From positions 1 to 64,000 of the forward strand of contig NZ_AP024585.1 of assembly GCF_018323885.1 (NCBI RefSeq): a stretch of DNA of 64,000 nucleotides, given 5' to 3'. Positions 55,357-64,000 of the stretch are shown here, in pieces. The notes beneath the pieces were generated by a model. It had not been told where the DNA came from. It made no database searches and saw nothing but the letters and a program-made list of their open reading frames with translations. How positions within the stretch are numbered: position 1 is the first letter of the stretch; each line of letters begins with the position of its first letter. The translations under genes were made by a program, and so were the position numbers. The stretch comes from Citrobacter amalonaticus. GTDB lineage: Bacteria > Pseudomonadota > Gammaproteobacteria > Enterobacterales > Enterobacteriaceae.

Positions 55357-55650
55357 TTACATGTCCGGGCATTCCACTTTGCCGAGCGCTTCCCAGTAGT
55401 TACTCTGATTATTCCTTTCCATTGCTAACGCCGCCTCGCGGATGTGCTGCTGATTTCCTTCATTCGCCATGATCGTTTTTTCCCACGCCTCGTCAGAAGG
55501 TGAACCTTGCGGCGTACAGATCTTGCGTAGGTCCTTGAGTATCGTATTTTTCTCGTGCGCGGTCTGCAGTGCGCCGTAAGGCGAGTCGGCCTGTGCCAGA
55601 GCTGGCAGTAATAAAAGGGTAGCAATGATCGGTAAAACGGCTCGTTTCAT
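55357..55650 (-). CDS. yicS: Small exported protein YicS
   Basis: 97 residues with a signal peptide (MKRAVLPIIATLLLLPALAQA, cut before DSP) and two cysteines in the mature part (ICTPQ and KVECPDM), likely disulfide-bonded. The C-terminal half (MERNNQSNYWEALGKVECPDM) is strongly conserved with E. coli YicS. Function unknown; periplasmic. Confidence 0.85.
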   Translation of the reverse strand: MKRAVLPIIATLLLLPALAQADSPYGALQTAHEKNTILKDLRKICTPQGSPSDEAWEKTIMANEGNQQHIREAALAMERNNQSNYWEALGKVECPDM

Positions 55651-55779
55651 GGTAATAATCCTTGTAGTCGATGCGCATCATTTCAAGAGTAAGTGTAGAC
55701 GGTGTACGACTCCCTCAGCAGCCCGTACTAAAGTTGGAAAAAGCTTCAGCCGAAAGTTTTAATTTTTCAGGAGGATAGA

Positions 55780-56196
55780 ATGCAGATACAGATTACCGAT
55801 ACCGTTACCGAAGACGATCAAAACGCACTGCTCACCGGGTTGCGTGCCTACAATTTCCAGTTCCTGAAAACGAGAAATTTTGGCGTTCTGGCGGTGTACT
55901 GGCGTGACGAGCAACAGAAAATCCGCGGCGGGCTGATTGGCAAAATTAAAGGGGAATGGCTGAGCATTGATTTTTTATGGATGCATGAATCCCTGCGTAA
56001 AGGCGGTTACGGCAGCCAACTGATCCAGGCCGCAGAGCACGCTGCTCGTGAGAGAGGTTGTCTGCATGCGCTGGTCGATACCCTGAGCTTTCAGGCGTTG
56101 CCGTTCTATCAGAAGAACGGTTATCAACTGCAACTGACCCTCGATGACTTCCCGGAAAAAGGGGCCGCCAGGCATTATTTATCGAAAACATTTTGA
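55780..56196 (+). CDS. GNAT-family acetyltransferase
   Basis: 138 residues, one GNAT domain: beta-strands [45 protein letters not shown] lead into the acetyl-CoA loop [22 protein letters not shown] near 73. The C-terminus [20 protein letters not shown] is typical of the fold. No substrate can be named. GGAGGA-type ribosome site (TCAGGAGG) precedes the ATG. Confidence 0.8.
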   Translation: MQIQITDTVTEDDQNALLTGLRAYNFQFLKTRNFGVLAVYWRDEQQKIRGGLIGKIKGEWLSIDFLWMHESLRKGGYGSQLIQAAEHAARERGCLHALVDTLSFQALPFYQKNGYQLQLTLDDFPEKGAARHYLSKTF

Positions 56197-56299
56197 TGAC
56201 CGGACGGATTCACTATGACGTCTGGACGTCGATTCACTTTCTTGCATAGCAGAATAGTGTATGTTCTGAACAATCATTTAATTCTTAAGCGGTAAAGAG

Positions 56300-59098
56300 A
56301 TGAGACGGATTGAGATCGTACTGGGAGAGCTTGAAAGGCTGACGCGTGGGCTGGATCGTGCCGATTTGGCGCAGGAGACGGCATTCACGGCGGAGGCGAT
56401 TGGCTTTAACCTGGGGCTGGCGCGCAACTCGGTCAGTAAAGATCTCAATCAGCTGTGGAACGATGGTCTGGCGATAAAAAGCCGGGGACGTCCGGTGTTT
56501 TTCCTGCACAGACAGACGCTGGAGACGTTGCTGGGGCGCAAACTGGAGAGTAGCGAGCGCGAGGTGCGCTCGGTGGCCGACCTGCTTCCGCAAGCGGAAA
56601 ATACGGGCGGTGACGATCCTTTCACCGGCCTGATTGGCTACGATCGCAGCCTGCGTGACGCGGTTGAAAAAGGCCGTGCCGCCGTGCTCTATCCACAGGG
56701 CCTACATGTGCTGCTGACCGGTCCGTCCGGCGTGGGGAAAACCTTTTTTGCCGAGCTGATGCACCGCTTTGCCTGCGAACAAGCCGCCGGTTCTCCGCCG
56801 CCGTTGGTCTACTTTAACTGCGCAGAGTACGCCCATAACCCGGAACTGCTTTCTTCGCACCTGTTTGGCCATCGTCAGGGGGCATTTACCGGCGCAAACG
56901 AGAATAAACCCGGTCTGGTCGAACAGGCGGACGGCGGTTATTTGCTGCTCGACGAAGTACACCGCCTGCCGTACGAAGGACAGGAAAAACTGTTCTCCAT
57001 TCTTGATAAGGGGGAGTACCGTCCGCTGGGATCCAGCGCCACGGCGCGTCCAATCTCGGTTCGTCTGATTTGCGCGACCACGGAACCGGTGAGTTCATCG
57101 CTGTTGCGTACGTTCCAGCGACGAATTCAGGTGAGCATCGACTTGCCGGGAATCCGTCAGCGATCGATTGAGGAACAGGTAGAGCTGATCGTTGGTTTTT
57201 TGCAGCGTGAAAGTCGCAAAATCGAGCGCACGGTCAGCATCGACAAGACGCTGTTGCTCTGGCTGTTGAACAAACCGCTGGAGGGTAACATTGGTCAGTT
57301 GAAGAGCGATATCCAGTTCCTGTGCGCCCAGGCGTGGGCGTCGGGGATGACGGAACATAACGACACCCTACAACTGGATAAACGACTGGCGGAGATACCG
57401 TTCCATGCCACGCCGGAACAACGTTTGTTGGTCGACGCGCTGTTTGAAGGAAAAGAGCGGCTGAACATTGATGCGCGTACGTTGCCAGCGCTGAAAACCT
57501 CACTGGCGACCGGGGCGGAAATCGAAGAGAGCGATCTCTTTTACAGCTTCCTGACCCGTGAATATGTCAATCTGCGCAACAGTAATGTCCCGCCGGCGGA
57601 AACGCTGGCCATCCTGAAAAACAAGCTCAGTTCAATCTTCGAATATGGCCTCTACAGCCGTGATAGCGTGGCGCATCCGCCGCGCTATGGCGATCAAATT
57701 GAAGAACGCGTGACGCTGCTGATCGGCTGCGTGGAGCAGGTGCTGGGCTTTACGCTGCCGGAAAATCTGGTGAATCCGCTGCGCAAACATTTCCTGGCGC
57801 TGATTGGCTATGTCCAGCGCGGGCTGATTCCGCAACTCTATTCTTCCAGCCTGATCCTCGACCGCTGTAAAGACGAATACGATAATGCCACGCTGCTGTG
57901 TCGGAAAATCAATGAGCTGCTGCATATTCAGTGCCCGGCGACGGAAGTGGTCTGGCTGTGTCTGTTCCTGAAAGAGTGTCGTCACTACCGCCAGCGCATT
58001 GATGCCAGCCCGGACTGCGGGGTGATCCTCGTCGCGCACGGCGCAACCACCGCGACCAGTATGGCGCAGTACGTTAACCGTGTACTGGAACGCGATCTGT
58101 TCAGCGCGGTCGACATGCCGTTTGAGCAGTCGGTGCATGACACGCTGGAGACGCTGACCCAGATTATTCAGACCCAACGCTATCAGCGGCTGATCCTGAT
58201 GGTCGACATTGGTTCTCTGGTGCATTTCGGCAGTACGATCAGCAAGTTATTTCAGATAGACGTGCTGTTAATGCCCAACATTACGCTGACCAGTCTGCTG
58301 GAGGTCGGTCTGGATTTAAGCTACGAAACCAGCGATTTACCCCAGCTTGCGGCGCTCATGCAGAGCAAAAACATCCCCTGTCAGCTGTGTACCCCGCAGC
58401 AGGAAAACGGCGGCAAAGTGCTGGTCGTCTCCTGTATTACCGGCATGGGGACGGCGGAAAAGATTAAAAAAGTGCTTGAGGAGAGCTTTGGCGAACTGAT
58501 GTCGCAGGACACGCGAATGGTGATCCTCGATTACAACGACGTGCGCAGCCTCGAACGTGTCCAGCAGGCGTTGAATGCCAATGAGCGGCTGGCGGGAATT
58601 GTCGGTACTTTCCAGCCAGGGCTGCCGGATATTCCGTTTATCTCGCTGGAAGAACTGTTCTCTGAGCAGGGGCCAGAACTGGTGTTAAGCCTGCTGACGC
58701 CAGATCTCTCCAGCGCCGAACGTCGTCTGGAGATGGAGCGCAGCGCCATGCGCTTTATCAGCGCGCTGACCATGGAGAGCATCATTAACCATATTTCGGT
58801 GCTCAATCCGCAGCGCATTCTGAAGGAGATGGAGGGTGTACTTAACCATCTGACGACCACGCTTTCTCTGAAACCGAGTCGCCAGGTGACACTACGCTTC
58901 CTGATCCACTGCTGTTGCATGGTTGAGCGTATCGTGATCAACCGTAAACCGTTACAGATGGCGCTGGAAAACAAACCGAATCTCGATCCCCGCGCGTTTA
59001 GTGTCATTAAATCTGCGTTTCTGCCCATTGAAGAGGCCTATGCCATCCGTTTATCGGATGCGGAATATTTTTATATCTACGAACTTCTTTATAGCTGA
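56300..59098 (+). CDS. dgaR: Sigma-54-dependent LevR-type activator DgaR
   Basis: 932-residue PTS-responsive enhancer-binding protein. N-terminal HTH (about 15-50), then an AAA+ domain with Walker A GPSGVGKT at 141-148 and the sigma-54 contact loop GAFTGA at 194-199, followed by PRD1, an EIIA-Man-like domain (VILVAHGATTATSMAQYV near 575), an EIIB-like segment (VLVVSCITGMGTAEKIKK near 710) and PRD2 near 830-925 (the LLYS end). Such proteins activate Man-family PTS operons when their regulatory His residues are in the right phosphorylation state. A sigma-54 promoter lies downstream, before dgaA. Confidence 0.92.
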   Translation: MRRIEIVLGELERLTRGLDRADLAQETAFTAEAIGFNLGLARNSVSKDLNQLWNDGLAIKSRGRPVFFLHRQTLETLLGRKLESSEREVRSVADLLPQAENTGGDDPFTGLIGYDRSLRDAVEKGRAAVLYPQGLHVLLTGPSGVGKTFFAELMHRFACEQAAGSPPPLVYFNCAEYAHNPELLSSHLFGHRQGAFTGANENKPGLVEQADGGYLLLDEVHRLPYEGQEKLFSILDKGEYRPLGSSATARPISVRLICATTEPVSSSLLRTFQRRIQVSIDLPGIRQRSIEEQVELIVGFLQRESRKIERTVSIDKTLLLWLLNKPLEGNIGQLKSDIQFLCAQAWASGMTEHNDTLQLDKRLAEIPFHATPEQRLLVDALFEGKERLNIDARTLPALKTSLATGAEIEESDLFYSFLTREYVNLRNSNVPPAETLAILKNKLSSIFEYGLYSRDSVAHPPRYGDQIEERVTLLIGCVEQVLGFTLPENLVNPLRKHFLALIGYVQRGLIPQLYSSSLILDRCKDEYDNATLLCRKINELLHIQCPATEVVWLCLFLKECRHYRQRIDASPDCGVILVAHGATTATSMAQYVNRVLERDLFSAVDMPFEQSVHDTLETLTQIIQTQRYQRLILMVDIGSLVHFGSTISKLFQIDVLLMPNITLTSLLEVGLDLSYETSDLPQLAALMQSKNIPCQLCTPQQENGGKVLVVSCITGMGTAEKIKKVLEESFGELMSQDTRMVILDYNDVRSLERVQQALNANERLAGIVGTFQPGLPDIPFISLEELFSEQGPELVLSLLTPDLSSAERRLEMERSAMRFISALTMESIINHISVLNPQRILKEMEGVLNHLTTTLSLKPSRQVTLRFLIHCCCMVERIVINRKPLQMALENKPNLDPRAFSVIKSAFLPIEEAYAIRLSDAEYFYIYELLYS

Positions 59099-59105
59099 TC
59101 CCTTA

Positions 59106-59130
59106 ACGGGCGAGGCGTTGCGCCTTGCCC
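59106..59130 (+). terminator. Hairpin after dgaR
   Basis: CGGGCGAGGCG...CGCCTTGCCCG imperfect stem about 9 bases after the dgaR stop, followed by a C/T-rich stretch. Probable terminator separating dgaR from dgaABCDEF. Confidence 0.55.
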
Positions 59131-59162
59131 GCTCACCTTTCCCTCTCGCGTGACACAAATAC

Positions 59163-59178
59163 TGGCACAGCCCTTGCT
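59163..59178 (+). promoter_or_regulatory. Sigma-54 promoter of dgaABCDEF
   Basis: TGGCACAGCCCTTGCT: -24 GG (59164-59165) and -12 GC (59176-59177) with exactly 10 bases between, matching the RpoN consensus. Expected target of DgaR. Transcript start would be near 59190. Confidence 0.88.
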
Positions 59179-59195
59179 CTTACTTTGATGAGTTT

Positions 59196-59275
59196 TGCCG
59201 GATGGCGGCATAAATGCCTTATCCGGCCTACAAAAGCACTATCCGTAGGCCTGATAAGCGAAGCACCATCAGGCG
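59196..59275. repeat. REP/BIME element in the dga leader
   Basis: TGCCGGATGGCGGCATAAATGCC...ATCCGGCCTAC and the facing unit GTAGGCCTGATAAGCG...CACCATCAGGCG. It lies between the sigma-54 promoter and dgaA, so it would be transcribed as part of the leader. Confidence 0.88.
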
Positions 59276-59316
59276 TTGTAAGTCTCATATAAACGTAGCT
59301 GCGCCAGGAGGCCATT

Positions 59317-59742
59317 TTGACTACCACTCAACCGTTGCCCGAAATTCTGCTGCTCACTCATGGTGGCTGGGGACAACAGCTCTGTAACAGCCTGCGCATG
59401 GTGATGGGCGAAATTAAAGGCGTGACGGAAATTGCGCTGATGCCCGTCGATACGCTGGGCGAGTTTTATCAGCGTGTCGAGGACGTGGTGAAAACCATGC
59501 CGGACGGCTCGCTTATTCTGACCGATTTTGTTGGCGGCACGACGTCCAATGTGGCAGCGCGGCTAAGCGTGGATTATCCGATTGCGGTCGTATCCGGGTT
59601 GAACGCGTCGCTACTGCTGGAAGCGCTGGACAGACGTGAACACGGCTCCCTGACCACCTGCGTCAGTGAACTGGTGGAAGCCGGGCGCAGCAGTTGCCTC
59701 GACGTTGTCGCTCATGTCCGTCAATTACAACAATCACAATAA
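59317..59742 (+). CDS. dgaA: PTS D-glucosaminate EIIA (mannose family)
   Basis: 141 residues, EIIA-Man fold, with phospho-accepting His15 in ILLLTHGGWG. It starts with TTG at 59317, 5 bases after a perfect AGGAGG; no ATG or GTG is placed to compete. First gene of the six-gene dga operon for uptake and breakdown of D-glucosaminate, as known from Salmonella. Confidence 0.92.
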   Translation: MTTTQPLPEILLLTHGGWGQQLCNSLRMVMGEIKGVTEIALMPVDTLGEFYQRVEDVVKTMPDGSLILTDFVGGTTSNVAARLSVDYPIAVVSGLNASLLLEALDRREHGSLTTCVSELVEAGRSSCLDVVAHVRQLQQSQ

Positions 59743-59753
59743 GGAAAATCATC

Positions 59754-60239
59754 ATGGCAAACATCGTGTTATGTCGTATCGACAGCCGACTGATCCACGG
59801 ACAGGTGGTGACGAAGTGGGTCGGGCAGTCCCAGGCCAACCGCATTGCGGTGGTCAGTGACGAACTGGACGCCGATCCATTTATGAAAAACATCTACCTG
59901 ATGGCCGCGCCGCCGAACATCAAAGTGGATTGCTATAGCAACCAGAGTTTTGCGGCCTCCTGGAAAGAGAACCAACTGGGCGACGGCAATGTGCTGGTGC
60001 TGTTCCCTTCCCTGGCGGCGATTCAACAGGCCGTACAACAGGGATTTGATGTCACGACCATTCAGGTTGGCGGTCTGGGTGGCGGACCAAACCGCAAAGC
60101 AGTATTCCAGAACATTACGCTCGATGAAAAAGACGTTGGCATTCTTAACGACCTGAAAAGTCGTGGGATTCAGGTGTTCTTCCAGACTATCCCGGAAGAT
60201 AAACCGCAGTCGCTGGACGATATCCTGAAAAAATTCTAA
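59754..60239 (+). CDS. dgaB: PTS D-glucosaminate EIIB (mannose family)
   Basis: 161 residues; phospho-accepting His15 in CRIDSRLIHGQVVTKWV, and the AAPPNIKVDCYSNQSF and GVLNDLKSRGI-like segments of Man-type EIIB. I chose ATG 59754 (MANIVLCRID), with AAGGAAA upstream. Transfers phosphate from DgaA to the substrate imported by DgaC/DgaD. Confidence 0.93.
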   Translation: MANIVLCRIDSRLIHGQVVTKWVGQSQANRIAVVSDELDADPFMKNIYLMAAPPNIKVDCYSNQSFAASWKENQLGDGNVLVLFPSLAAIQQAVQQGFDVTTIQVGGLGGGPNRKAVFQNITLDEKDVGILNDLKSRGIQVFFQTIPEDKPQSLDDILKKF

Positions 60240-60262
60240 TTCTCTGATAATGGGATAACACT

Positions 60263-61012
60263 ATGGATACCTTAGTTTTTGCAAGCCTCATGGGGTTGTA
60301 TTACTGGTTTGCCCGCTTACGCCTTGGCTACACCTTCTCTGCCATGCTGCTACAGCCGGTGGTGGTGGCCGTCTTTGTCGGGCTACTGCTTGGCAACATG
60401 CAGACGGCGATGATCATCGGCGCGGGGATGCAGCTCGTTTATCTCGGCGTGACCTCAACGCCTGGCGGTAACGTGCCGTCAGATCCGGCACTGGCAGCCT
60501 GTATCTCAATTCCAATCGCAGTGAAAGCCGGGATGGATCCGAACCTGGCGATTGCCCTGGCGATCCCCTTCGGCGTGATCGGCGTTTTCCTCGACCAGCT
60601 GCGTCGTACCCTTAACGCGGCCTGGGTACATATGGCCGATAAGCACGCGGAAACGGCGAATATGTCGGGCATCATGCGCTGTGCATTCCTCTACCCGGCG
60701 TTGCTTGGACTGGCGCTGCGTTTCCCGGTGGTGTTTGCCGCGAACTACTTCGGTCAGGACGTGGTGGAAAGTTTCCTCAAACTGATGCCGCACTGGCTGA
60801 CCCACTCCTTTGAAATCATGGGCGGGATCCTGCCGGCGCTGGGCTTCGCCATCACCATTATGGTGATCGGTAAAAAGAGCCTGCTGCCGTGGTTTATCGG
60901 CGGATTCTTCGCGGTGCTGTACCTCAAGGTGGACATCATGGCGATGGCGATCTTCGGTACCTGTGTGGCCTTCCTGATTAAAGGTCTGGCGAAAAATGAA
61001 GGAGCAGCATGA
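60263..61012 (+). CDS. dgaC: PTS D-glucosaminate EIIC (mannose family)
   Basis: 249 residues, several membrane helices, with the Man-family EIIC segment GAGMQLVYLGVTSTPGGNVPSDPALAACIS near 53. Forms the permease with DgaD. Its stop overlaps the dgaD start (ATGA), so the two are translated together. Confidence 0.92.
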   Translation: MDTLVFASLMGLYYWFARLRLGYTFSAMLLQPVVVAVFVGLLLGNMQTAMIIGAGMQLVYLGVTSTPGGNVPSDPALAACISIPIAVKAGMDPNLAIALAIPFGVIGVFLDQLRRTLNAAWVHMADKHAETANMSGIMRCAFLYPALLGLALRFPVVFAANYFGQDVVESFLKLMPHWLTHSFEIMGGILPALGFAITIMVIGKKSLLPWFIGGFFAVLYLKVDIMAMAIFGTCVAFLIKGLAKNEGAA

Positions 61013-61869
61013 TGAGTAGCGACGTAATGCAGCATGAACTGGTTGAACGCGCACGGACAACCGGGGCGTTAACCAAAGCAGATATCACCAAAGCATGGTT
61101 TATCTACTGGCTGGGCGCGGAGGTATCTAACTCTTATGAACGTCTGCAAAGCCTGATTTTCTGCGCCTCGATGACGCCGATCATCAAAAAGCTCTACCCA
61201 CAAAAAGAGGAGCAGGTGGAGGCGCTAAAACGTCACCTTAACTTCTTCAACTCCGAACAAACTTTTGGCGCGGTGATCCAGGGGATTTCCATTGCCATGG
61301 AAGAGCAGAAAACGCGCGGCGAGCCGATCAGCGATGCCTCGATTACCGGGATTAAAACCGGTCTGATGGGCCCGCTGGCTGGGATGGGCGACTCCATCGT
61401 ATGGGCGGCCGTTATGCCGCTACTCATCGCGATTTTCATTCCTTTCGCCGCTAATGGCAGCGCGTTTGGTGGTATTGCACCGCTGATCCTCTATCCGGCG
61501 ATCACGCTGGCGATCAGTTACGGCCTGATCCACAAAGGCTACACCCTGGGGCGTGATTCTATCGTCGGGCTACTGCAAGGGGGGCGAATCAAAGAACTGA
61601 TCTACGGCGCGAACGTGCTGGGGTTGATCATGATGGGCGCGCTGTCGGCAAGCTACGTCAAGATCACTACGCCGTTGAAAATCAGTGCCCTGAAAGGTTC
61701 TGAAGTGGTGGTGCAGCAGATTTTTGACTCCATCGCGCCGGGCCTGCTGCCGCTGGCGGCGGTGTTTGCCATCTATATCTTTCTGGTGAAGAAAGGGCCG
61801 CGATACACCACCATTCTGCTGTCGATTGTGGCGCTTAGCGTGGTTTGTTCGCTGCTGGGAGTGTTGTAA
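61009..61869 (+). CDS. dgaD: PTS D-glucosaminate EIID (mannose family)
   Basis: 286 residues: N-terminal soluble part with TKADITKAWFIYWLGAEVSNSYERLQSLIFCASM, then DASITGIKTGLMGPLAGMGDSIVWAAVMPLLIAIF and further helices, all typical of Man-family EIID. ATG 61009 overlaps the dgaC stop by 4 bases; ATG 61012 is one codon later. Confidence 0.92.
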   Translation: MMSSDVMQHELVERARTTGALTKADITKAWFIYWLGAEVSNSYERLQSLIFCASMTPIIKKLYPQKEEQVEALKRHLNFFNSEQTFGAVIQGISIAMEEQKTRGEPISDASITGIKTGLMGPLAGMGDSIVWAAVMPLLIAIFIPFAANGSAFGGIAPLILYPAITLAISYGLIHKGYTLGRDSIVGLLQGGRIKELIYGANVLGLIMMGALSASYVKITTPLKISALKGSEVVVQQIFDSIAPGLLPLAAVFAIYIFLVKKGPRYTTILLSIVALSVVCSLLGVL

Positions 61870-61872
61870 GTC

Positions 61873-62982
61873 ATGACACAGAATATCTATCAACAGCTGG
61901 GGCTAAAACAGGTGATTAACGCCTGCGGCAAGATGACGATTCTTGGCGTCTCCAGCGTCGCGCCCCAGGTGATGCAGGCCACTGCGCGGGCGGCCTCCAC
62001 CTTTGTCGAAATCGACAAGCTGGTGGATCGTACCGGTGAGCTGGTTTCCCGCTATACCGGCGCGCAGGACAGCTATGTCACCTCCTGCGCGTCGGCGGGG
62101 ATCGCCATTGCCGTTGCCGCCGCCATTACCCGCGGCGACCCGCTCAGAGTAGCGCTCATGCCGGACAGTAGAGGAATGGCTAACGAGGTGGTGATGCTGC
62201 GCGGTCATAACGTGGACTATGGCGCCCCCATCACCAGCGCTATTCGTCTGGGCGGCGGGCGCGTCGTGGAGGTCGGGGCGAGCAATCTCGCGGCGCGTTG
62301 GCAACTGGAAAGCGCAATTACGGACGAGACCGCCGCGCTGTTGTATGTGAAATCGCACCACTGCGTGCAGAAAGGCATGCTCAGCATTGACGACTTTGTG
62401 CAGGTTGCGCAGATCCACAATCTGCCGTTGATTGTCGATGCCGCTGCCGAGGAGGATTTACACGCCTGGGTGGCGAGCGGGGCGGATATGGTTGTCTACA
62501 GCGGAGCGAAAGCCTTCAATGCGCCAACCTCGGGGTTTATCACCGGCAAGAAACCGTGGATTGCCGCCTGTAAAGCGCAGCATCACGGTATCGCCAGAGC
62601 GATGAAGATAGGCAAAGAGAACATGGTCGGGCTGGTATATGCGCTGGAAAATTATCACCAGGGGCAGACCGTGGTGACCGCCGAACAGTTACAACCGACC
62701 GCGGAGGCAATTTCGGCCATCCGCGGGCTGACCGCCGATATTGAGCAGGACGAAGCCGGGCGCGCCATCTGGCGCATTCGCGTTCGGGTTGATGCGCAGA
62801 CGCTCGGTCTGGACGCGCGTGAAGTCGAAGCCCAACTGCGGGGTGGCGATATCGCCATTTACGCACGGCGCTATAACCTCCATCAGGGCGTTTTTAGCCT
62901 CGACCCACGCACGGTCGCTGAGGGGGAAATGGCGTTGATTGTGGCGCGACTCAAGGAGATAGCAGAACATGCAGCAGATTAA
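61873..62982 (+). CDS. dgaE: D-glucosaminate-6-phosphate ammonia-lyase
   Basis: PLP enzyme of the SelA-like/DgaE group that converts D-glucosaminate 6-phosphate to 2-keto-3-deoxygluconate 6-phosphate and ammonia. 369 residues: VTSCASAGIAIAVAAAITRGD near 70 (PLP phosphate binding), PLIVDAAAEEDLHAWV near 182 with the ring-contacting Asp, and the Schiff-base Lys in VVYSGAKAFNAPTSG near 214. It overlaps dgaF by 14 bases. Confidence 0.93.
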   Translation: MTQNIYQQLGLKQVINACGKMTILGVSSVAPQVMQATARAASTFVEIDKLVDRTGELVSRYTGAQDSYVTSCASAGIAIAVAAAITRGDPLRVALMPDSRGMANEVVMLRGHNVDYGAPITSAIRLGGGRVVEVGASNLAARWQLESAITDETAALLYVKSHHCVQKGMLSIDDFVQVAQIHNLPLIVDAAAEEDLHAWVASGADMVVYSGAKAFNAPTSGFITGKKPWIAACKAQHHGIARAMKIGKENMVGLVYALENYHQGQTVVTAEQLQPTAEAISAIRGLTADIEQDEAGRAIWRIRVRVDAQTLGLDAREVEAQLRGGDIAIYARRYNLHQGVFSLDPRTVAEGEMALIVARLKEIAEHAAD

Positions 62983-63712
62983 TTTTTATCGTCAACGTGT
63001 GGCGATTAACGTGCTGGCGAAAGATATCGCTAACGCCAGGGAAATCTATGACGCCGCTGAGGGACATGCGGTGATTGGCATCCTGTCCGCGCAGTTTTCG
63101 TCGATCGACGAAGGCGTTCAGGAAGTAAAACGCTGGATGGCGGACGTTCCCTCGATTTCCGTGGGCCTGGGGGCGGGCGATCCGGCGCAGTATTACAAGG
63201 CGGCGATGATTGCATCACAGGTCCATCCGGCGCACGTCAACCAGACCTTTACCGGGAGTGGTTTTGCCGCCGGCGCGCTGGCGGCGACGGGAGGTGAACA
63301 GACCCACATCAATGCGCTGGTTAGCCCGACGGGTACGCCGGGCGAGGTGCTTATCTCTACTGGGGTCAGCAGCAGCCAGGGTACGCCGGCGCGCGTCTCC
63401 TGTGATGCCGCCGTGCGGATGATGCAGGATATGGGGGCGCACGCGGCGAAGTTCTTCCCAATGGGCGGTGAAAAGTCGCTTTCTGAGCTGTACGTGCTGG
63501 CAACTACCGCAGCTCGTAACGGCATGACGCTGATCGAGCCAACGGGGGGCATTGATGTGGAAAACTTTGGCGTCATACTGCAAACCTGCCTGGAGGCAGG
63601 CGTACCACGCGTAATGCCGCATTTATACACCTCAATTATCGACCCACAAACCGGCAATACCCGACCTGAGGATATCGTCCGATTAATGGAGATCGTGAAA
63701 GCATTGGTCTGA
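62969..63712 (+). CDS. dgaF: 2-dehydro-3-deoxy-phosphogluconate aldolase (DgaF)
   Basis: 247 residues. Splits KDGP into pyruvate and glyceraldehyde 3-phosphate, completing D-glucosaminate breakdown. The DgaF/KDGP-aldolase family is TIM-barrel, with GAHAAKFFPMGGEKSLSELY near 155 carrying the likely Schiff-base Lys and GMTLIEPTGGIDVENFG near 185. Last gene of dgaABCDEF; a strong terminator follows the stop. Confidence 0.92.
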   Translation: MQQINFYRQRVAINVLAKDIANAREIYDAAEGHAVIGILSAQFSSIDEGVQEVKRWMADVPSISVGLGAGDPAQYYKAAMIASQVHPAHVNQTFTGSGFAAGALAATGGEQTHINALVSPTGTPGEVLISTGVSSSQGTPARVSCDAAVRMMQDMGAHAAKFFPMGGEKSLSELYVLATTAARNGMTLIEPTGGIDVENFGVILQTCLEAGVPRVMPHLYTSIIDPQTGNTRPEDIVRLMEIVKALV

Positions 63713-63717
63713 ACCGA

Positions 63718-63759
63718 ATGGCGCTGCGCAGGGTTAGCGCAGCGCCATCGGCATTTTTT
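63718..63759 (+). terminator. Rho-independent terminator of the dga operon
   Basis: Perfect 12-bp stem ATGGCGCTGCGC / GCGCAGCGCCAT with a 7-base loop, followed after a few bases by a T run. Confidence 0.9.
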
Positions 63760-63880
63760 AATATTCCCGCTTTATGCTTTTTTCTTCTTATTGATACCTT
63801 TTCGTTTTTTAAACCGCAGCGCCCTTCCCGCTATAGTCATTTCATTACTCATCAGGCGGTTATTTCAAAAGGATAAAAAC

Positions 63881-64000
63881 GTGAAATTGACGATACCTCA
63901 TTTACGGACAGGGGCAGCGGTACTGTTGGCAGGATTGTTGTTGGCCGGTTGCGACCAGCAGAGCAGCGATGCAAAGCACATTAAAGTCGGCGTGATTAAC
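63881..64000 (+). CDS. nlpA: NlpA lipoprotein (first 40 residues; cut by the window end)
   Basis: GTG start at 63881, preceded by AAAGGA. The lipoprotein signal MKLTIPHLRTGAAVLLAG ends in lipobox LLAGCDQQ with Cys at residue 24, then SSDAKHIKVGVIN, the beginning of a MetQ/NlpA-type substrate-binding domain. Inner-membrane lipoprotein related to methionine binding proteins. The rest is beyond the window. Confidence 0.9.
   Translation, partial: MKLTIPHLRTGAAVLLAGLLLAGCDQQSSDAKHIKVGVIN

Overview
The window is a chromosomal segment of an enterobacterium from the Escherichia/Salmonella/Citrobacter group. It begins at dnaA and runs dnaA-dnaN-recF-gyrB-yidA, then through the dgo, ibp, yid, ilvBN, uhp and ade blocks in the usual enteric order. 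Most proteins match the E. coli K-12 products almost residue for residue as I remember them. Three accessory blocks point to the Salmonella-Citrobacter side: deoQKPX between ilvN and uhpA, dsdCXA beside emrD, and the dga operon just before nlpA. With a cellobiose-type PTS operon and an intact glvC-glvG pair, I lean to Citrobacter, but this is inference. There is no rRNA, tRNA, insertion sequence, prophage gene or CRISPR array.

Layout. 1-6.2 kb: replication initiation, sliding clamp, RecF and gyrase B. A 121-bp imperfect palindrome lies between dnaN and recF. 6.4-12.3 kb: yidA phosphatase, then the D-galactonate regulon dgoRKAD-T, with a palindromic operator upstream and an ERIC-type repeat before dgoT. 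12.3-18.3 kb: cbrA, yidR, yidQ, the heat-shock pair ibpA/ibpB with a sigma-32 promoter and a ROSE-like leader, and the yidE transporter. 18.3-23.5 kb: the alpha-glucoside PTS locus yidP/glvC/glvG, two DUF202 membrane proteins, and yidF, which looks like an internally deleted sulfatase maturase. 23.5-30.6 kb: D-serine detoxification (dsdA, dsdX, dsdC), a GH5-like secreted protein, emrD and a DMT-type exporter.

30.6-33.5 kb: the SOS-controlled tisB toxin with its antisense RNA IstR, then the ivbL attenuator and ilvBN. 33.5-43 kb: deoQKPX for 2-deoxyribose, then uhpABC-uhpT for sugar phosphates. 43-49.1 kb: adenine deaminase and the adenine permease adeQ on either side of a CRP-like site, yicN, a toxin-first RelE/HTH toxin-antitoxin pair, and the purine-ribonucleoside exporter nepI. 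49.1-55.3 kb: a LacI-regulated beta-glucoside operon (IIB-IIC-GH1-IIA plus a LamB-type porin). 55.4-56.2 kb: yicS and a GNAT protein. 56.3-63.7 kb: the sigma-54-dependent D-glucosaminate operon dgaR-dgaABCDEF. The window ends in the first 40 codons of nlpA.

Functionally, after the replication core, the region is a bank of nutrient-uptake modules. Each pairs a transporter with a kinase or hydrolase and a local regulator: galactonate, alpha-glucosides, D-serine, deoxyribose, hexose phosphates, adenine, beta-glucosides and glucosaminate. Stress elements (ibp, tisB/istR, the RelE pair) sit between them. I found no clearly undescribed multigene system. The most unusual items are the palindrome splitting dnaN from recF, the GH5-like protein that seems to lack its nucleophile, the REP element inside the transcribed dga leader, the phased dyads between deoQ and deoK, and the operator architecture of the beta-glucoside operon and the toxin-antitoxin pair.
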